DNA of 64,000 nucleotides from Icerya purchasi (Eukaryota; Arthropoda; Insecta; Hemiptera; Monophlebidae): assembly GCA_039619475.1 (NCBI GenBank), contig CM077115.1:133178172-133242171 (forward strand), written 5' to 3'. The translations under genes were made by a program, and so were the position numbers. The notes beneath the pieces were generated by a model. It ran no database searches, had not been told where the DNA came from, and saw nothing but the letters and a program-made list of their open reading frames with translations. This document shows positions 48,553-61,427 of this stretch, one piece after another. How positions within the stretch are numbered: the first letter of the stretch is position 1; each line of letters opens with the position of its first letter.

Positions 48553-49749
48553 ATCAAAAAACAAATTTAAAGCGTGTTAACAGAACATTTTATTTAATAA
48601 ATCAGAGGTCACGACTTGTCTCGTCCCAGATCCAAGTCGCTCTCAAGTTTACCCAGCCTGAAATAATTGGGTACCAGAGAATTACCTGGTGAAAAGTAAA
48701 GGCGGCCGAGCGAAAGGCACTGGCCTTTCCTATTCGCATTAGTGTCGTTGGGCTTAGTACATTGTGAACCTTAACTTCAAAATACCCGACGCCCTGTTAA
48801 AGGGTATAGGACTTACTTTAATTGAACAGGAACTGTAAAGATCTGAGAGTCTCATGCGTCTTTTTTCCTTTGTTCTTGGGCCAATGTCCTTATAGACGAA
48901 CCCCCCTCCCAAAAAAAAAAAAAAAAAAAGGCACTTAATGTGATTAGTCAGGTTATCGGCTTGTTAAAGTTTTGAAGTTCATTATATGAACTTATAATTA
49001 GTACCGGATTTGTTTTAGTCATTCTCCGAAAGTAATAAATAGTTCAGTTATGTTTGAAAAAAAATTAATATACAATTTTTTTTATACTTAGTTTATATAA
49101 TTGAAGCATTTTTATAATGGCTTTTCAAGACCCCCGAGCGAATTTTTAATGGGAATTTGTGTTAAGATAAATTACAACCACTGGTGGAATTTCTTAACCA
49201 ATAAAAAATTTAATAGCAGCTATAGGTCACTTAGGATTGTCTATTTATTTATTTTTCTACGTGATTATTATTATTATACGTTAATTCTGTTAGTACATAA
49301 AAATATATATATTATTGTAAATAGTAGAGGAAGTTTAATATTAGTAAATGTTATTCTTTTCACGTGTTTATTAATACTAACCTATGGGAATGATATCGGA
49401 AAAAAGAGTTTTATCCACCGATGTTATATTATTTTTTATTAAAACCTGCGTTTAATATATTTTTTATATTAAAAAGACTGTAGAATATCTTTTGTGTTCC
49501 ATCACCGCATAATCTCGATTGCGGTTAATATGTAAAAATACATTGTGATTACAAATGACAGCATACAACCCCGGCAAACGACCTCTGTATTACTCGTATT
49601 TTACAAAATTTTTTGATGAGTTTCAAAGAATTACAACAATAAAGCTATATTGTTCGTTGAAAAGTCTAATAAATTAGATAGAGTACCATCCTTACAATAG
49701 ATCACAATTAATTTCCAAAACAGAAAAACCTTGCGCATTCTTGCGGAGA
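48553..49749. other. AT-rich gene-free stretch
   Basis: A 19-base A-run near 48912-48930 after a C-rich stretch, and a 113-codon hydrophobic ORF at 49101-49442 with no recognised family. Confidence 0.45.
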
Positions 49750-50580
49750 CATTAATTATTCTAGCATTTTCCGTTGCATTGTCAACTATTATGGATCAAA
49801 CTGCACACGAAGTAACTCAGTGTGTATTTCCTTGAGTAATTCTTCAGTGCCAAGACACCTTCTGATGTAGAAAAGCAATTAAGTACGGAATTGAAAGTTA
49901 AGAAATTCGCTTTGCAAATAGATGAATCAACTTTGAGGTGTAATGAGATACTTTTTTTTTTTTTTTTTTGACATATGTGTTAGGTTTAAGGGAGATAACA
50001 TGCTCGTTGAAGAAATGCTTTTTTCTCGTTTATTTAAAGCGCATACTACAGGGAAGTCTGTATTTCAAGGAGTAAATAATTACCCTTTAAGGAACAAAAT
50101 ATACCTAAAGAAAATATAATTACTTGGCTAAAGATGATGCGGGAGGTGCCATGATTAGGAAATATAAAGGGGATTTGTTGCACAATGTAAAACAGACAAT
50201 ATCTGCAGTTTTTTTTTGTATTGTAATTCACAGGGAACACCTGTTTGCAAAAAATTTCGGAAGCAGATTAAATTATGTGCATTGTCAGTCGTTACAAACG
50301 CTGTTGATAAAATTAAATCAATTGCTCTTCAAGACCGTTTGTTTCAAAAAGTTCGACGATGAAGATTTTAAATATTCACTTTTATTCGTTGAAGTGAGGT
50401 GGTTATCAAAAGGCAATTTAAACGTTTTGTTAGTCTTCGGGACGATGTCATTTCATTTATTAAAGATGGACATTTTCAAAATCAAATTATCAACTTTAAA
50501 AACGATATATTATACCTATGAGATATTTTTGAAAAATTACACGTTCCGTGTGGACAGTTACAACGGGAGAATAGAGTAAC
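49750..50580 (+). pseudogene. hAT transposase relic (ZBED-like)
   Basis: Broken but ordered blocks of a ZBED5/SCAND3-like hAT transposase are visible. KKFALQIDEST (about 49905-49935, first catalytic D) is followed by a T-run that interrupts the frame near 49951-49970. Pieces equivalent to the HTTG block (KAHTTGKSVFQ) follow. In the 151-codon ORF at 50124-50579 there is KDDAGGAMIRKYKG (second catalytic D, where relatives have TDGA.AM.GKYKG), VIHREHLFAKNF, and FVEVRWLSKGN (the conserved RW motif). The zinc-finger N-terminus and the C-terminal dimerisation and catalytic-E part are missing or unrecognisable. Known relatives are cut-and-paste transposases, some domesticated as host genes. This one has frameshifts and no full ORF, so it is a relic. 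Confidence 0.85.
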
Positions 50581-51640
50581 ATGGTAATTGTAACGGCAAA
50601 AAAATATATTTTTTTCAAAAATTCCGAGCTTTTGGCGACCCAAACGTCTGATTTTAAGGTTGGACAACCTGGATGTTCCAAACTAGAGAAATATACGAGG
50701 GTATGCGCATTATTAACCTTGTTCAAAATTTTTAGTTATAATACTCACGGCGCAAAAGATGGCACGTCATTTTTCGCTCTTTTTTAAACTTTTCATCAAC
50801 TTCAAAAGTTTCGTTAAAGAAATGAAATACGACGAATGCCGATCTTCTTTCCACCGATATTAAAATATTTTTTTCAAAACTTTTGAGTTTTCGGCGCCCA
50901 AAGGGCCTAAATATAAAGTTGTAAGCTCGGCTATATTTTTCCTATAGAGCGATAATCCTTTATGCATATATTTAAGATGCGTTTTGGTTTCCCCAACTTT
51001 TTTACTCGGATGAATTTCCTCTTTTTGCTGTTGTTTTTGACCCCAAAATATTTTTTTGTAATTTTATGAGAGCGCTTCTGCGTTATGTTTGATATTTTGA
51101 ATATTTCACTTTTAACACGGGTTATCTGATGATAAGTTATGCATTTTTTTGAGGGTAATTTTTGAAGTCGTTTTGAATACCATATTATATATTCTTGGCA
51201 TTATCTTATACATATATCTTATAGTTATAGACATGGTTTTAAAGAAACTTTTAATTGTAATTTATGATCCAATTTTGAAGTTCATAAGTGAAACCGTTCG
51301 TGAATTATTGCATATTTTAATTGAATACTTTTTTTGTGTCGTTTTTGAACCACCTTATTAGGATTCCGTACATTTCACGTGTACGGGGAAACCTAAAAAA
51401 AAATCCCCTCCTTCTTCTTAAAAGAAAAACGGCAAAAAAACAACCGGTATGTGTCTGGAGGAAATTATGAGAAAACCAAAAAATACACCATAAACCATAG
51501 GTATATGTAAAGAGAAGTGTGTAGAGAAAATATTTTTTCTAGGCAAAATGAGGTTAGTATTACAAATTTGAAATCTTGGAGCAATCCAGTTTCGGATTCT
51601 CCATTCAAACCGAGTATTACTTTATATAGACTTGATAAAA
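50581..51640. other. Gene-free stretch with a degenerate 60-base duplication
   Basis: Segments 50600-50665 and 50860-50925 share an AAATAT..TTTTTTCAAAA block followed by GAG.TTT.GGCG.CCCAAA, a diverged direct repeat. Nothing coding was recognised after the hAT relic. Confidence 0.4.
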
Positions 51641-51703
51641 TTTATAAAATATTGAACAACCTGTTGTATTTAGTCGACCGGACACGCGAATAATAATAAT
51701 AAT

Positions 51704-51797
51704 TATGGTATTTAATATAAATTATGGTATTTAATATAAATTGTGGTATTTCATATAAATTGTGGTATTTCATATAAATTATGGTATTTAATAGGAC
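51704..51797. repeat. 19-base minisatellite
   Basis: Five tandem units like ATGGTATTTAATATAAATT, with GTGGTATTTCAT variants, next to an AAT run at about 51691. Confidence 0.95.
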
Positions 51798-52738
51798 ACA
51801 GATGATACTAGGAAATTCATGAAACATCATGCTTGACGTAATTGTCAGAGGCGTTCGCAAGCTGAAACGTTGGTTTTTTTTTTTTATTTTCTGAATAATT
51901 TTGAGATTGGTCAACTCTGTTTTGACACTGCAAAAACAGTTGCGAAGATACAATTCTAAAAAATGTTAACATTTAAAGGAAACAATCGAGATGGCAGTTG
52001 CTGAAATCGTATACGTCGGAATTTATTCCATCTTATTACGGGGGTAGAATGATTGCGAAATCGGCGGGTACCATCGATACGACGTTAAATAAAAGCCTCT
52101 CTGACAATTAGTTTTCGATTCGAAATTCTTTCGCGCATGCGTGGCCTCTATTAGTTGTCACGCAATAACCCAGTCACAAGCGCCGTTCTAAAAAAATTTC
52201 AATGCTACAGACGTGCGATTTCGTCATCTGATCGTGTTAATAAAAACACAATGTACAATAGGAACACAACAATAATGGAGGCGTTAGTAATCGCGATTGT
52301 AGTGACACTTCCAGAGTGCAACAATACTAAACAAGTCGAACGGATAATACAGTTTCCGGCCTAATCGACAAATACGGGAGAATCGAATAAATGTTAACAG
52401 TTCATTTTGGACTTTTCCGTTAAACAAAGAACAATTTTGAACTATACACACAGTATGTGTTAGTTGGTCATATAATCGTTGTTCTTTCTGACTACGGGTT
52501 ACGTTGGATGAAATGGAGAGAACGATTTTAGACGGAGTTACACGTAATATCCAGTGTCTGATTAGAAAAAAAGATTTTATGCAAGCCTGTTGCCGTTGTA
52601 GCGGCATTTTCGCTGACTACTCGTTATTTTTGAAAACTGGCATCGAATGTGGCATGTTAAAAAGCTTACAACGCAATTCCGATTTTTGCGATTAATAAAA
52701 TTCGATTAAAAAAGCCGTCGAAAAATAAAAACCGATCT

Positions 52739-52740
<2 letters not shown>

Positions 52741-52772
<32 letters not shown>
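52741..52772. repeat. Poly-T run (32), longest homopolymer in the window
   Basis: Thirty-two uninterrupted T. It could be a retroposon tail on the minus strand, but no flanking duplication was found. Confidence 0.95.
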
Positions 52773-52773
<1 letters not shown>

Positions 52774-55176
52774 AGGAAAATGGCTCGACTTTAATAATTG
52801 GCGAATTAATCTAATTATTACTGTCAAGCAAAGAGATTAAAGCCGCGATGTCAGATTTTTGAATAGTGGTTGAAAAAAGCTTAGCCTAACTTAGGTTGGA
52901 TTTGATTTATCCGTATTTTCATTGTAGATTTCTGTCTGGCCTGTTAGTATAATAGCAATTTCCGCTAGTACGAACATTTTTATTTATCCCCAGTAGTATT
53001 TCTATTTTCGCATTATCCGAGTTCTCGAGATTTTTTAATTTTAATTTATTCTTTTATAAGACACATTTTGCAGTTTTTAAGATCTTTAACGATTTTAAAA
53101 TGTAAGAGCGTACTGTTTTTTTCCCGGGTATCGAAAGTTCCACTTATTCGTATTATGAGTGAAGCTTTATTATTTACGCATTGCCATTTGAGGAGGGCGT
53201 CATTAACTTCAATGTCGCGCGGAAACATCTTTCAATGTTTCAGTTTTTGATATCGGCGTTTTTTACTACTTCTTTGTACTAATTTGTCTAGATGTTGTAA
53301 ATCAATCGGTATTTCCAATAAAATATAATTTAGATATTGAATACTAGTTTTTTGTTCGTTTTATTGAAAGTTTTTCGTATCACTGAAGCGGAAATGTATA
53401 TGTGTGTACATCTGTGTGGGGGATCATTTAGCCATAATTGTTCGATTTCATTGTTTGCTGTATAAACTTTTGATAGAGCAACATAAGAGGCCTAGCCGCG
53501 TTTATTTTGTACGTGCTAGATGCTCTGTGCTATATTTTAAATGAAAGTTCGATTTAGAAAGGGTCATTGTTTAAGCACGCACTTTATTTGATCGTTTTCA
53601 AACTTTGGAAAGCTATAACGTTATACTACACGACCATCCACAGTGTACTCTCTTCGGGTCTTTACACTAGTGCCACATTCACGCTCTTTGTGTAACGAAA
53701 TTAATTAATTTTTTCTCAGTTTCGGTAAAGAAACATTCAATTTTCCAGTTTTCCAGTTTGTCATTGATGACTCAGACACCGCCATTCGGCTTTAACAGAG
53801 GCTCACAGGAAAACGTAGAACGATTAAAAAAGTACCGTTAGCAAAAGGAATGTTCGATTTTTCATAATTATACATTGCCGATTAGAATTTGTTCGGCAAG
53901 ACTTTTTTTTTTTTTTTTTTTTTTTTTTATTCCGATTTAACGGTTGATTTTAATAAGAAAATTTTTTAAATAATATTGCAGTTTTACCGAGATTACAAAC
54001 ATTAAAAACCGTTAGATGTAAAATTATTACTATTATTATTACTTCAAATACACGCTTTCTATTATTAATGCGTACAAAGAGAAGAGTGAAATTAAAATTG
54101 TCATTAAAATAACATTTTCACTAGTTCGTAAAAGAGAAAATAATTAACAAAGGGTAGTGAAAATTTTTCTATAGACTACGCGGGTTTTTTCTTTTTTTAA
54201 ATTATTATTTCGGTTTGATTAAATTCGACAACGTTATTAATTAGGTGGGCAGTCTCATGGTAAGAAATTTTTGATAGTAGTAAGGACGCGTTATTCCCAG
54301 AATCCTTTCGAAAAATAGTATATCTTAATATCGGCGCTGCCGACAGAAATGTTAAAGTATATATCCTATTTGCAAGATGACGTGGATCGTCATTTTTCCG
54401 TTTTTAAATTAACCAATCCGTGCGGTATTATATTGCATATTGCAAGCTGACTGATTTCATTGCTTACATAATTTTTACACGCTAACAACATTCTATCAAC
54501 GCAAATTCGTAGCCGAAATTGTATATTATTGAAACACTGAGAGGAATTGCACTGCAAATTTTGTCTATAGATTTTGGCCAAAATTTATCGTCACTCGTTT
54601 TTTTTTTTGTTTCTTTTTTTCTCTCGTAATAAAGAATGCGAAATTGTGGCGGAGGTTAATTCTCGGAAACAGCGAATACAGGCCAGTCGGGAAGAAGAAA
54701 GGTTAAGGTCATTTTTGTTTACCGATGCTCAGACTCCAGCCTTACCGCTAACCCGCTTCCAGGAATTAGGTGAACTTTTACAGCCGCGTTCATTCCGTAC
54801 GAACAAAAATTCGTTCTACTTTATTATTCAGTTTCCGTTCCGCATTAAGAGCGCAACTTTTTTTCGTTCTTTTTCTCTCTTTTTTCGGTGTACTTAATTT
54901 TTCTGGCCATTTTCCAGCTCGCGGGGCCCAGCTGCAAAAAATGGAATTTTCAAAATTCACGAAATTAATACGCATCGCTTTCCGAAATGTCCCGTTTCTA
55001 TTATAACTTGATATCCAACGACTACACTTTATCCAGTCAGTTTCTTACCGGTTTTTTTTTAAATCGATTTTGTTTAGCAATTTTTCGAATGTATTGGTGT
55101 GCAAAGAAATTGGTAAAACGTCGAATTTAAAGCAAACTAAATTGTTGCAAATTCGGTAAAATATAAACTTTTTTTG

Positions 55177-55191
55177 CCCCCCCCCCCCCCC
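55177..55191. repeat. Poly-C run (15) between T and A runs
   Basis: The order is T-run, G, fifteen C, seven A. Such long C-runs are rare in this AT-rich sequence. Confidence 0.9.
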
Positions 55192-55378
55192 AAAAAAACA
55201 ACAAAACAAGAAGCAAATTTGTCCGATCTGGAACTAGAAAAATGTAAACACCGGTATCTTAATATTTCCGAAATATAATATATTTTCTACGTATTTGTTT
55301 CATTATTAACTACGAGTACTTTAAGAAAAAAGCCTTTTCACCGAATTTCTGTGCACAATCTCAGCATCAAAAGCGCAT

Positions 55379-55510
55379 GTATATCAAAAGTACATTATAG
55401 AGGTATATATCAAAATCATATTATACAGATTCATATGAAAATCGCATTATACAGGTATATATGAAAATAATATTATACAGGTACACTTCAAAAGCACATT
55501 ACACAGGTAT
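55379..55510. repeat. 26-base minisatellite
   Basis: About five diverged units like TATATATGAAAATAATATTATACAGG. Confidence 0.9.
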
Positions 55511-58500
55511 ATTGTTATATTATAGATTAGCTGGTCGAAATTCCTCTTCGATTTATTAAAGATTGAGCTGTATTTTTAAATTTTTAGGACGATGTCATTT
55601 CGCGGAATTTTTTTAAACTTTATAAAACATAGAGAAAAGAAAAGTAGGAGATTAGAATACTCTCACCGATTTGTTTTCGATTTTTTTCACAGTTTCATAT
55701 ATGATTTTTTTTTTTTTAAGTTGAAATTAAAGTCCATTTCCGCTTCTATTTTTTTAATTGATGGTGGGCACTAGCGAAGGAATATAAAAGCTTTAGGAAA
55801 AGTACAGCTACAAGAGTTCGGCAAATTTGAACAATATTGTGAAGTAAACAGTGGCGTCGGCAAACAAAACCCGGTAATAACGGAAGACCGTGAAATAAAA
55901 CTAATTTACCGCTTTGAAAGAGAGAGCTATACGGCAAATTTAAGAACGACAAATATTTATTAAGCTATAAGAGCGCCATCAGCTGAAAGATTTACAACAA
56001 GCTGGGTGACTAAATCGGGGACAGTTTTGAACAAACCCCCGCCCGTGTGTACATCAGAAGAACTAAGAACGGAGCTAATTTAAAATGATGAAAATACACG
56101 ATATTATAAATATCAAACAAATCTCGTTATTTTCTGATTTCTATGTTTCATTATATACTGAGTAGCATTGTCGTCGTCAGCGGTACACCTCTTCGATCTT
56201 ACTTACTAAAATTTTTATCACACAGACTAATTAAATAATAAAATAAATAATAAAATTAGGTCAATACTGGTAAATAACTGCAGGCTAATATAATTTTTTC
56301 CTACGCTTATAATGAACTAAAATTATGCAGTTGTTTATTTTTAATTATGCAGTAGTTTATTCTTAATGCCAAACGTACTCTTATACAACTGGAATAAAAA
56401 TTGATCTGTGTGTACGTAGTATATTTTCCGATTTCGTTTTTTTCCCCTAAATTTACCTAATCAACTTTTATTTAATTCAAAAAAAAAAAAAAAAAACAGA
56501 AAAAAAAACAGAAAAAAAAACCAAAAAAAGAACCATGTTTTATTTAGTATTTCAGCATTTTTTCTTGAATTGAACTTGTATGGGAGAACTAGATACACGT
56601 ATGTTTTTAGTTTCACTAGATGGCTGTTCAAGTTTACGTAATAAACTTTCATTTCATTCATTCATAATTTGTAAAAAATAGTGTGCTCTTACATTCTATT
56701 TCTATCTGCGCTATTCATTTGGAAATAATTTTTACATCGCGTTTTCAGATTTTTGATTTCTCTTATATCATCGGACTGCTTGAAACTTTTAGATCTGTGC
56801 ATTCAGGTAGTACACAGAGCTTGTCGGAAATCGTACCGGCTGAACGGATCTGATAATATTGCCGGAAAACCATTAACCTCAATCGATATACATATATATA
56901 TATATATATATGCAAATTATCTGATAAAACCTTTCACAGCTTATTTCGTGCTCGATATTATGCGCAGTGTACTTTATAAAGTAATTTTTTTATTTTATTT
57001 TATTTATTTATTTATTTATATTTTTTGGAATTCGCCGACGATCACAAGTCCATATGACATTTTACACGCTATCATCATTGCCGGATATATGTATTATAAT
57101 CTAGAAAAGGTTTGATTAGACAGTGGTGTTTCATTTAAGTAGAACCTGCTTCGAATCCCAACTCTGTAAATTAAGAATATAGATCAAAATTCCTCTTGTA
57201 CGCCGAGTATCCATGGTTGCCAAGCTAAAAAAAAAAAAAAAAAAAAAATCGTAATTGCGCGTTATGCTCAAGATTATAATCACTATAAGAGAGAAAGTGG
57301 GCTATTACTAATCACCGATTATTTCTAACGGAATATTAGCTATGCCAACAGATGAAATGGTGTAACACTGGCATTAAAAAGTATCGATCCAATAGCTTTT
57401 GAATGCATAATTCTTAAAAATGGCGTAAATCTGTTGACGATGTTGCGTAATATCCAAGTGGTTCTAATTCACGTACGATAATCATTTCAGGTTTTTGGAT
57501 GATTGCTAAAAAAGTAATTTCACCGAAACTCATCGTAGTATACTTACATACTAAATCCACAATGATTGGAATCGTCGATTTAAAAATCGTCAACACCCCT
57601 TTATATTCGCTTTCCAGCTAAGTTACGAATATTTATTAAGTAACTGAAGAAAAAAAAAAAAAACAATATCGCATTCTCGCGAAGTAGTAATCAGCCCGCT
57701 GGGACGGTATAATGTGGTGCAATCCACTTCTGAAAAATGCACATGTCCCGTATTTACTTTTCCTTACCGATTTTACGGCTGGGGTCTAAACTGTTTCAGA
57801 CTAAAAGTGTGTGTGTGTTTTTTTTTTTTTAATTTTTGGGGCTCGTCAAACCTTTCTCCAGAAACAATTAGAAAAGGAAGGAGTCAATTATATCTTCATA
57901 CGATAACAAATGTTGTTAGGAGGAAGTAATCAATATAATGGGAATAATGTGTGGAGAGGCAAAAGAGATAGGATATAAGAGGCGCAATATGGAGTAGGAA
58001 GACCATGTCGCAGCAAACCGAAGTAGAAAACAGAGCACTCGAAAGAAAGAGATGAACACACTTATAAACACATGGTCCGCATCGCAAACATGCTCTTCGT
58101 TTGAGTACTAAAAGTTTCCCAACTTTTGGACACCAAAAAAGCTAAACAAAACGTCCGATAAATAAGAAATTATTCTTATTCTCCGGATGTTTTTTTTTTT
58201 GTTTTTTAGAAACAAGACACGATGTTGCGAACAATTTCATAAACTTCAATTATTAAACCTTTTTCTAATATCAGTATTTACTATATTACAAATTGTTTCA
58301 CGTACAACCTGGAGAAATTACTCGTTTCGCTCCAACTACATTGCATATCATTAACATTAAAAATTCGCTGCTTACATATACTGAAAATCCAGAAATGGTG
58401 AATTAACAACACCGAACAGAAATTTTGAGATTCTCCTGATCAGCACACTCCATTTCCATCGACCACCACTGACGATCGAAAACATGGAAAAGGTTTTGCA

Positions 58501-58985
58501 AATAAAATTAAAAAACAAAAATAGGAACTAACAAAAGATACATTATCTGAAAAATCGAAATAATTGAAACAGAAGCGTGCCCCATCGTCTCATTCTGTTA
58601 TCAAACCACCCCAGTTTGAAAATCTGCCGCTGAAAAATAATAAGAATATACATGGAGTACATAAAACTTTTTTAAGACACACAAAGGCAAAGAGAGACTT
58701 ATTAAATGATTTTTCCGATCATCGGAGTTGTTCGTCGAAACATCGTTCGGTTCCGATAATTCTGCAGCGAGGCTGGTTTAAATGTCGACCCGAAGGAGCG
58801 CGGCTGGGAGTTTATCGATGTGCGAAATAGTTCAATTCTGAATAACGACAGCCGTTCACTAGCCGTAATAGCTCGCACCTTTATCGACTCTGCATTTACA
58901 CGTGCCGTGTTATTGAGCGCTTACAAAAACATAAAATTACATTTTGCATACTTCACTTACAACACACGCTTGCCAACTATCGAAG
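55511..58985. other. AT-rich gene-free stretch
   Basis: Contains A-rich runs (56479-56520, 57227-57248), a TA run at 56891-56911, an ATTT repeat near 56986-57023, and a purine-rich part at 57850-58060. ORFs up to 120 codons show no recognised family. Confidence 0.5.
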
Positions 58986-59060
58986 ATATATATATATATA
59001 TATAAAATCCGTTTCTGCCGAATAATTTCATTTTCGAGGCCAAAACTGGCCGACTTTACC
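58986..59060. mobile_element. Possible end fragment of the TA-flanked element family
   Basis: A TA run at 58986-59004 is followed 30 bases later by CGAGGCCAAAACTGGCC, which matches the CGAGGCCAAAATGGCC block near the right end of copy A with one inserted base. The match is short and the rest does not align. Confidence 0.25.
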
Positions 59061-61170
59061 ATTGAAAAGAAAAATTTTTACTTATTTCGCTATTAACGGA
59101 CACGGCATCGTAAGAAATTTAGATGTCTTCTGTTAAAGGGGAGAGCTTCTCAATATTTAATGGGATTCCCAGTCATTTTTTGTCACATAAATTATTTTTT
59201 ATGCCGATACTGAATGTTCTTAAAATATGCGCATGTAAATTTCACGTGTATGCGACAGTTTCAGGCTCATTTTCGGTTGTAGAATATAAAAATGATATTT
59301 GATAACTTACGGGACGGATATAATTCTACAATAAAAGAGATTTAAATGGATTACGCATTTGATAAATCATGATAGTGTACACACTGTAATTTGACGAAAA
59401 CCACCCGGGTAAAATTTAGTTGGTACCATCTTCTGATGTGGTTGAATTTAAAGTATTTTATAAAGGTCGATTAGGAGCAAAATTCCTTTTTGTTAAAAAT
59501 TTATCAAAAAACGTATTACAGAAAAAATTATAGTTAAAAATATTATGAAACAAAGCCCCGACATGTTTCGGAGTCACGTACTTCATAATCACGGCATTAA
59601 AAATTCTTTTTATTTACATATATAGTGCGTAAATCACATGAAGTAATAAATTAAGAAATTATTTAATTTAAAAAATTCACTTACAGGATACCAATATAGC
59701 CTTAAATAAATTGACAAAATATACTAAGCCGGTAAAACTATTAGAGACTATTTGCTAGTTGCTAAACACATGTTCATAATATTACTTCGCGAAAAAAAAA
59801 CAGAAAAAAAAAACCCCGGTACGATTGTCCTTTTGATACTTTATAATTTTATTTCCGATACTAATTAACGCATAAAATAAAATTTCTAATTAATTATCTG
59901 TAATCTGCGATCTCTGAGTCGTTTCAGCCTCGTTCTTTATCCAAGTAAATCTAATTTAGTGTTGGTGAGTTTTTAATTTTTTTTTCTTTCTTTACTTAAC
60001 ATCATATTTAGGAACGCGCAATAACCATTGAATCGAGAAAAACATAATCCGGCAAATTAATAATTAACAATTTGCTTAAAAAATAAATCAGCGGTTTTCA
60101 ATGTTTTTTTTAGGTTCATATATCGCTGAAAAAATTATTTTCTCTTATAAAGGCATTCATTTAGCGACTTGTTATTTCAGTAAAAATTTTCGCAAAAAAA
60201 TTAGTCGATCTGGGCTAATATTTCCGACCGTGACAGATTTAAAAAAAAAAAAGAAAAACATTAAAAACCGGCCATTTTTATTTTTGAAACAAATTAATCC
60301 TTAATTTCCCGGATTGTGTGTGTTTCTTGATTTAATGATTATTTTGTGCCCGTAATTTTTTTTTTTTTTTTTTTCCCATCACAACTGACCAATTTTAGTG
60401 GTCATTTAGCGATTAATTTATTGCGATAAAGAATGTTTTGTGGAGGGGTAGTACTCAGCAGTACTCCCTCTGAACTTTATAATGGCTAGACAAGTAAATA
60501 TGATATTAATTAAAGAAAAAAAAAAAAATAAATAAAGAAAAATTCACTAACACTAAACTAGACCTACTTGGAAAAAGGGTAAAGCCGGAATGATCTAAGC
60601 CGAAACCTATCGGCGCTACTAAAACGTTGAAGCCGAATTGTTGAATCGTTGAGACCGAAATGATACGGCCTCTGGATCAGAGTGAAGAGAATCTTCCTTT
60701 TTGGGATTCGCCTTTACATTGGCCAACTGGTATCGATTTATTTCAGGCTGGATAAACTTGGAAGCGGCTACATTAGTTTTGTAGGACATGAGAAGAAGAA
60801 CCGTTTAATTTATAGAGGTCATAATCAAAAGTTAATTTAAAAAAATAATAATGATAAGATAAATCATATGAAATGAATGAAGAATTAAGAGTAATAAATA
60901 GCAGTGACAGTAAAAATAAGGAAAATAAGGGAAGATTTATCGTACATATATGTAAGTATCATTATTTCGTGATCATTAATAAAAATGGGGTATTCTAAAG
61001 CCTTTCCCGTTAAATTCTAAATTGTTTTTGGTTCATTTTAGTTACTATAAAGACGCACGAACTACAACAAGGCTAGCTGAAATTTAAGTATGACCATATT
61101 GGTGCGTAGATTACATAAAGATGAGCGGTTGAATTTATATATGTTATCGCGAGAGCGTGTCTTGTAAGTT
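59061..61170. other. AT-rich gene-free stretch
   Basis: Apart from the retroelement-tail motif at 59550-59602 and T/A runs near 60240-60250 and 60357-60374, nothing was recognised. Confidence 0.5.
59550..59602 (-). ncRNA. Second retroelement 3' stem-like motif
   Basis: On the minus strand: GTGATTATGAAGTACGTGAC, then TCCGAAACATGTCGGGG. AGT and ACT can form a short stem II between TGATTATGA and CCGAAAC, the same layout as the motif after the Penelope-like relic at 26515-26562. No coding remnant was seen next to it. It may be the isolated 3' tail of a related element. Confidence 0.3.
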
Positions 61171-61427
61171 AGTTCGAAGTAGTTTTTTTTGATTAATGTT
61201 TTATTATACAAAAGTTTGTTTGTTATTTACAAATTATTGGATGGTTGGTAGATTAGCCGAGCACCGCCGATTAGGCTTAATCTCAGCCAAGTACCGCCCT
61301 TACAATTTTTATTTATTTAATCATAAATAGAATAATATTATCATATATAAAAATGTTGATAACTAAAAGAAAAGAAAAAAAAAAATAATAATAAAAAAAA
61401 ACAAAAAAAAAAACAGTTCGAAGTAGT
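61171..61427 (+). mobile_element. Short retroposon with target-site duplication and A-rich tail
   Basis: AGTTCGAAGTAGT occurs at 61171-61183 and 61415-61427. The 231 bases between end in an A-rich tail broken by G, T and C (about 61368-61414). The body has a GC-richer core (61250-61303) containing GATTAGCCGAGCACC and its near-mirror GATTAGGCTTAATC, and no ORF. Size, tail and duplication fit a SINE or a truncated LINE end. No clear tRNA A and B boxes were found. Confidence 0.65.

Larger units (their letters stand above)
51798..55378. other. AT-rich gene-free stretch
   Basis: T-runs of 32 (52741-52772) and 26 (53903-53928), and a run of 15 C flanked by T and A runs at 55177-55191. ORFs up to 107 codons have no recognised family. 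Confidence 0.5.

Noticed and set aside
49101..49442. 113-codon hydrophobic ORF
   Set aside because: Its isoleucine/leucine/phenylalanine/tyrosine-rich translation is expected from AT-rich DNA. No family and no supporting signals.
55379..55510. Possible CRISPR or iteron array
   Set aside because: Diverged head-to-tail 26-base units with no spacers, AT-rich: a minisatellite.
61250..61303. tRNA gene or tRNA-derived head
   Set aside because: A GATTAGGCTTAATC block loosely resembles a B box, but no cloverleaf and no good A box could be drawn.
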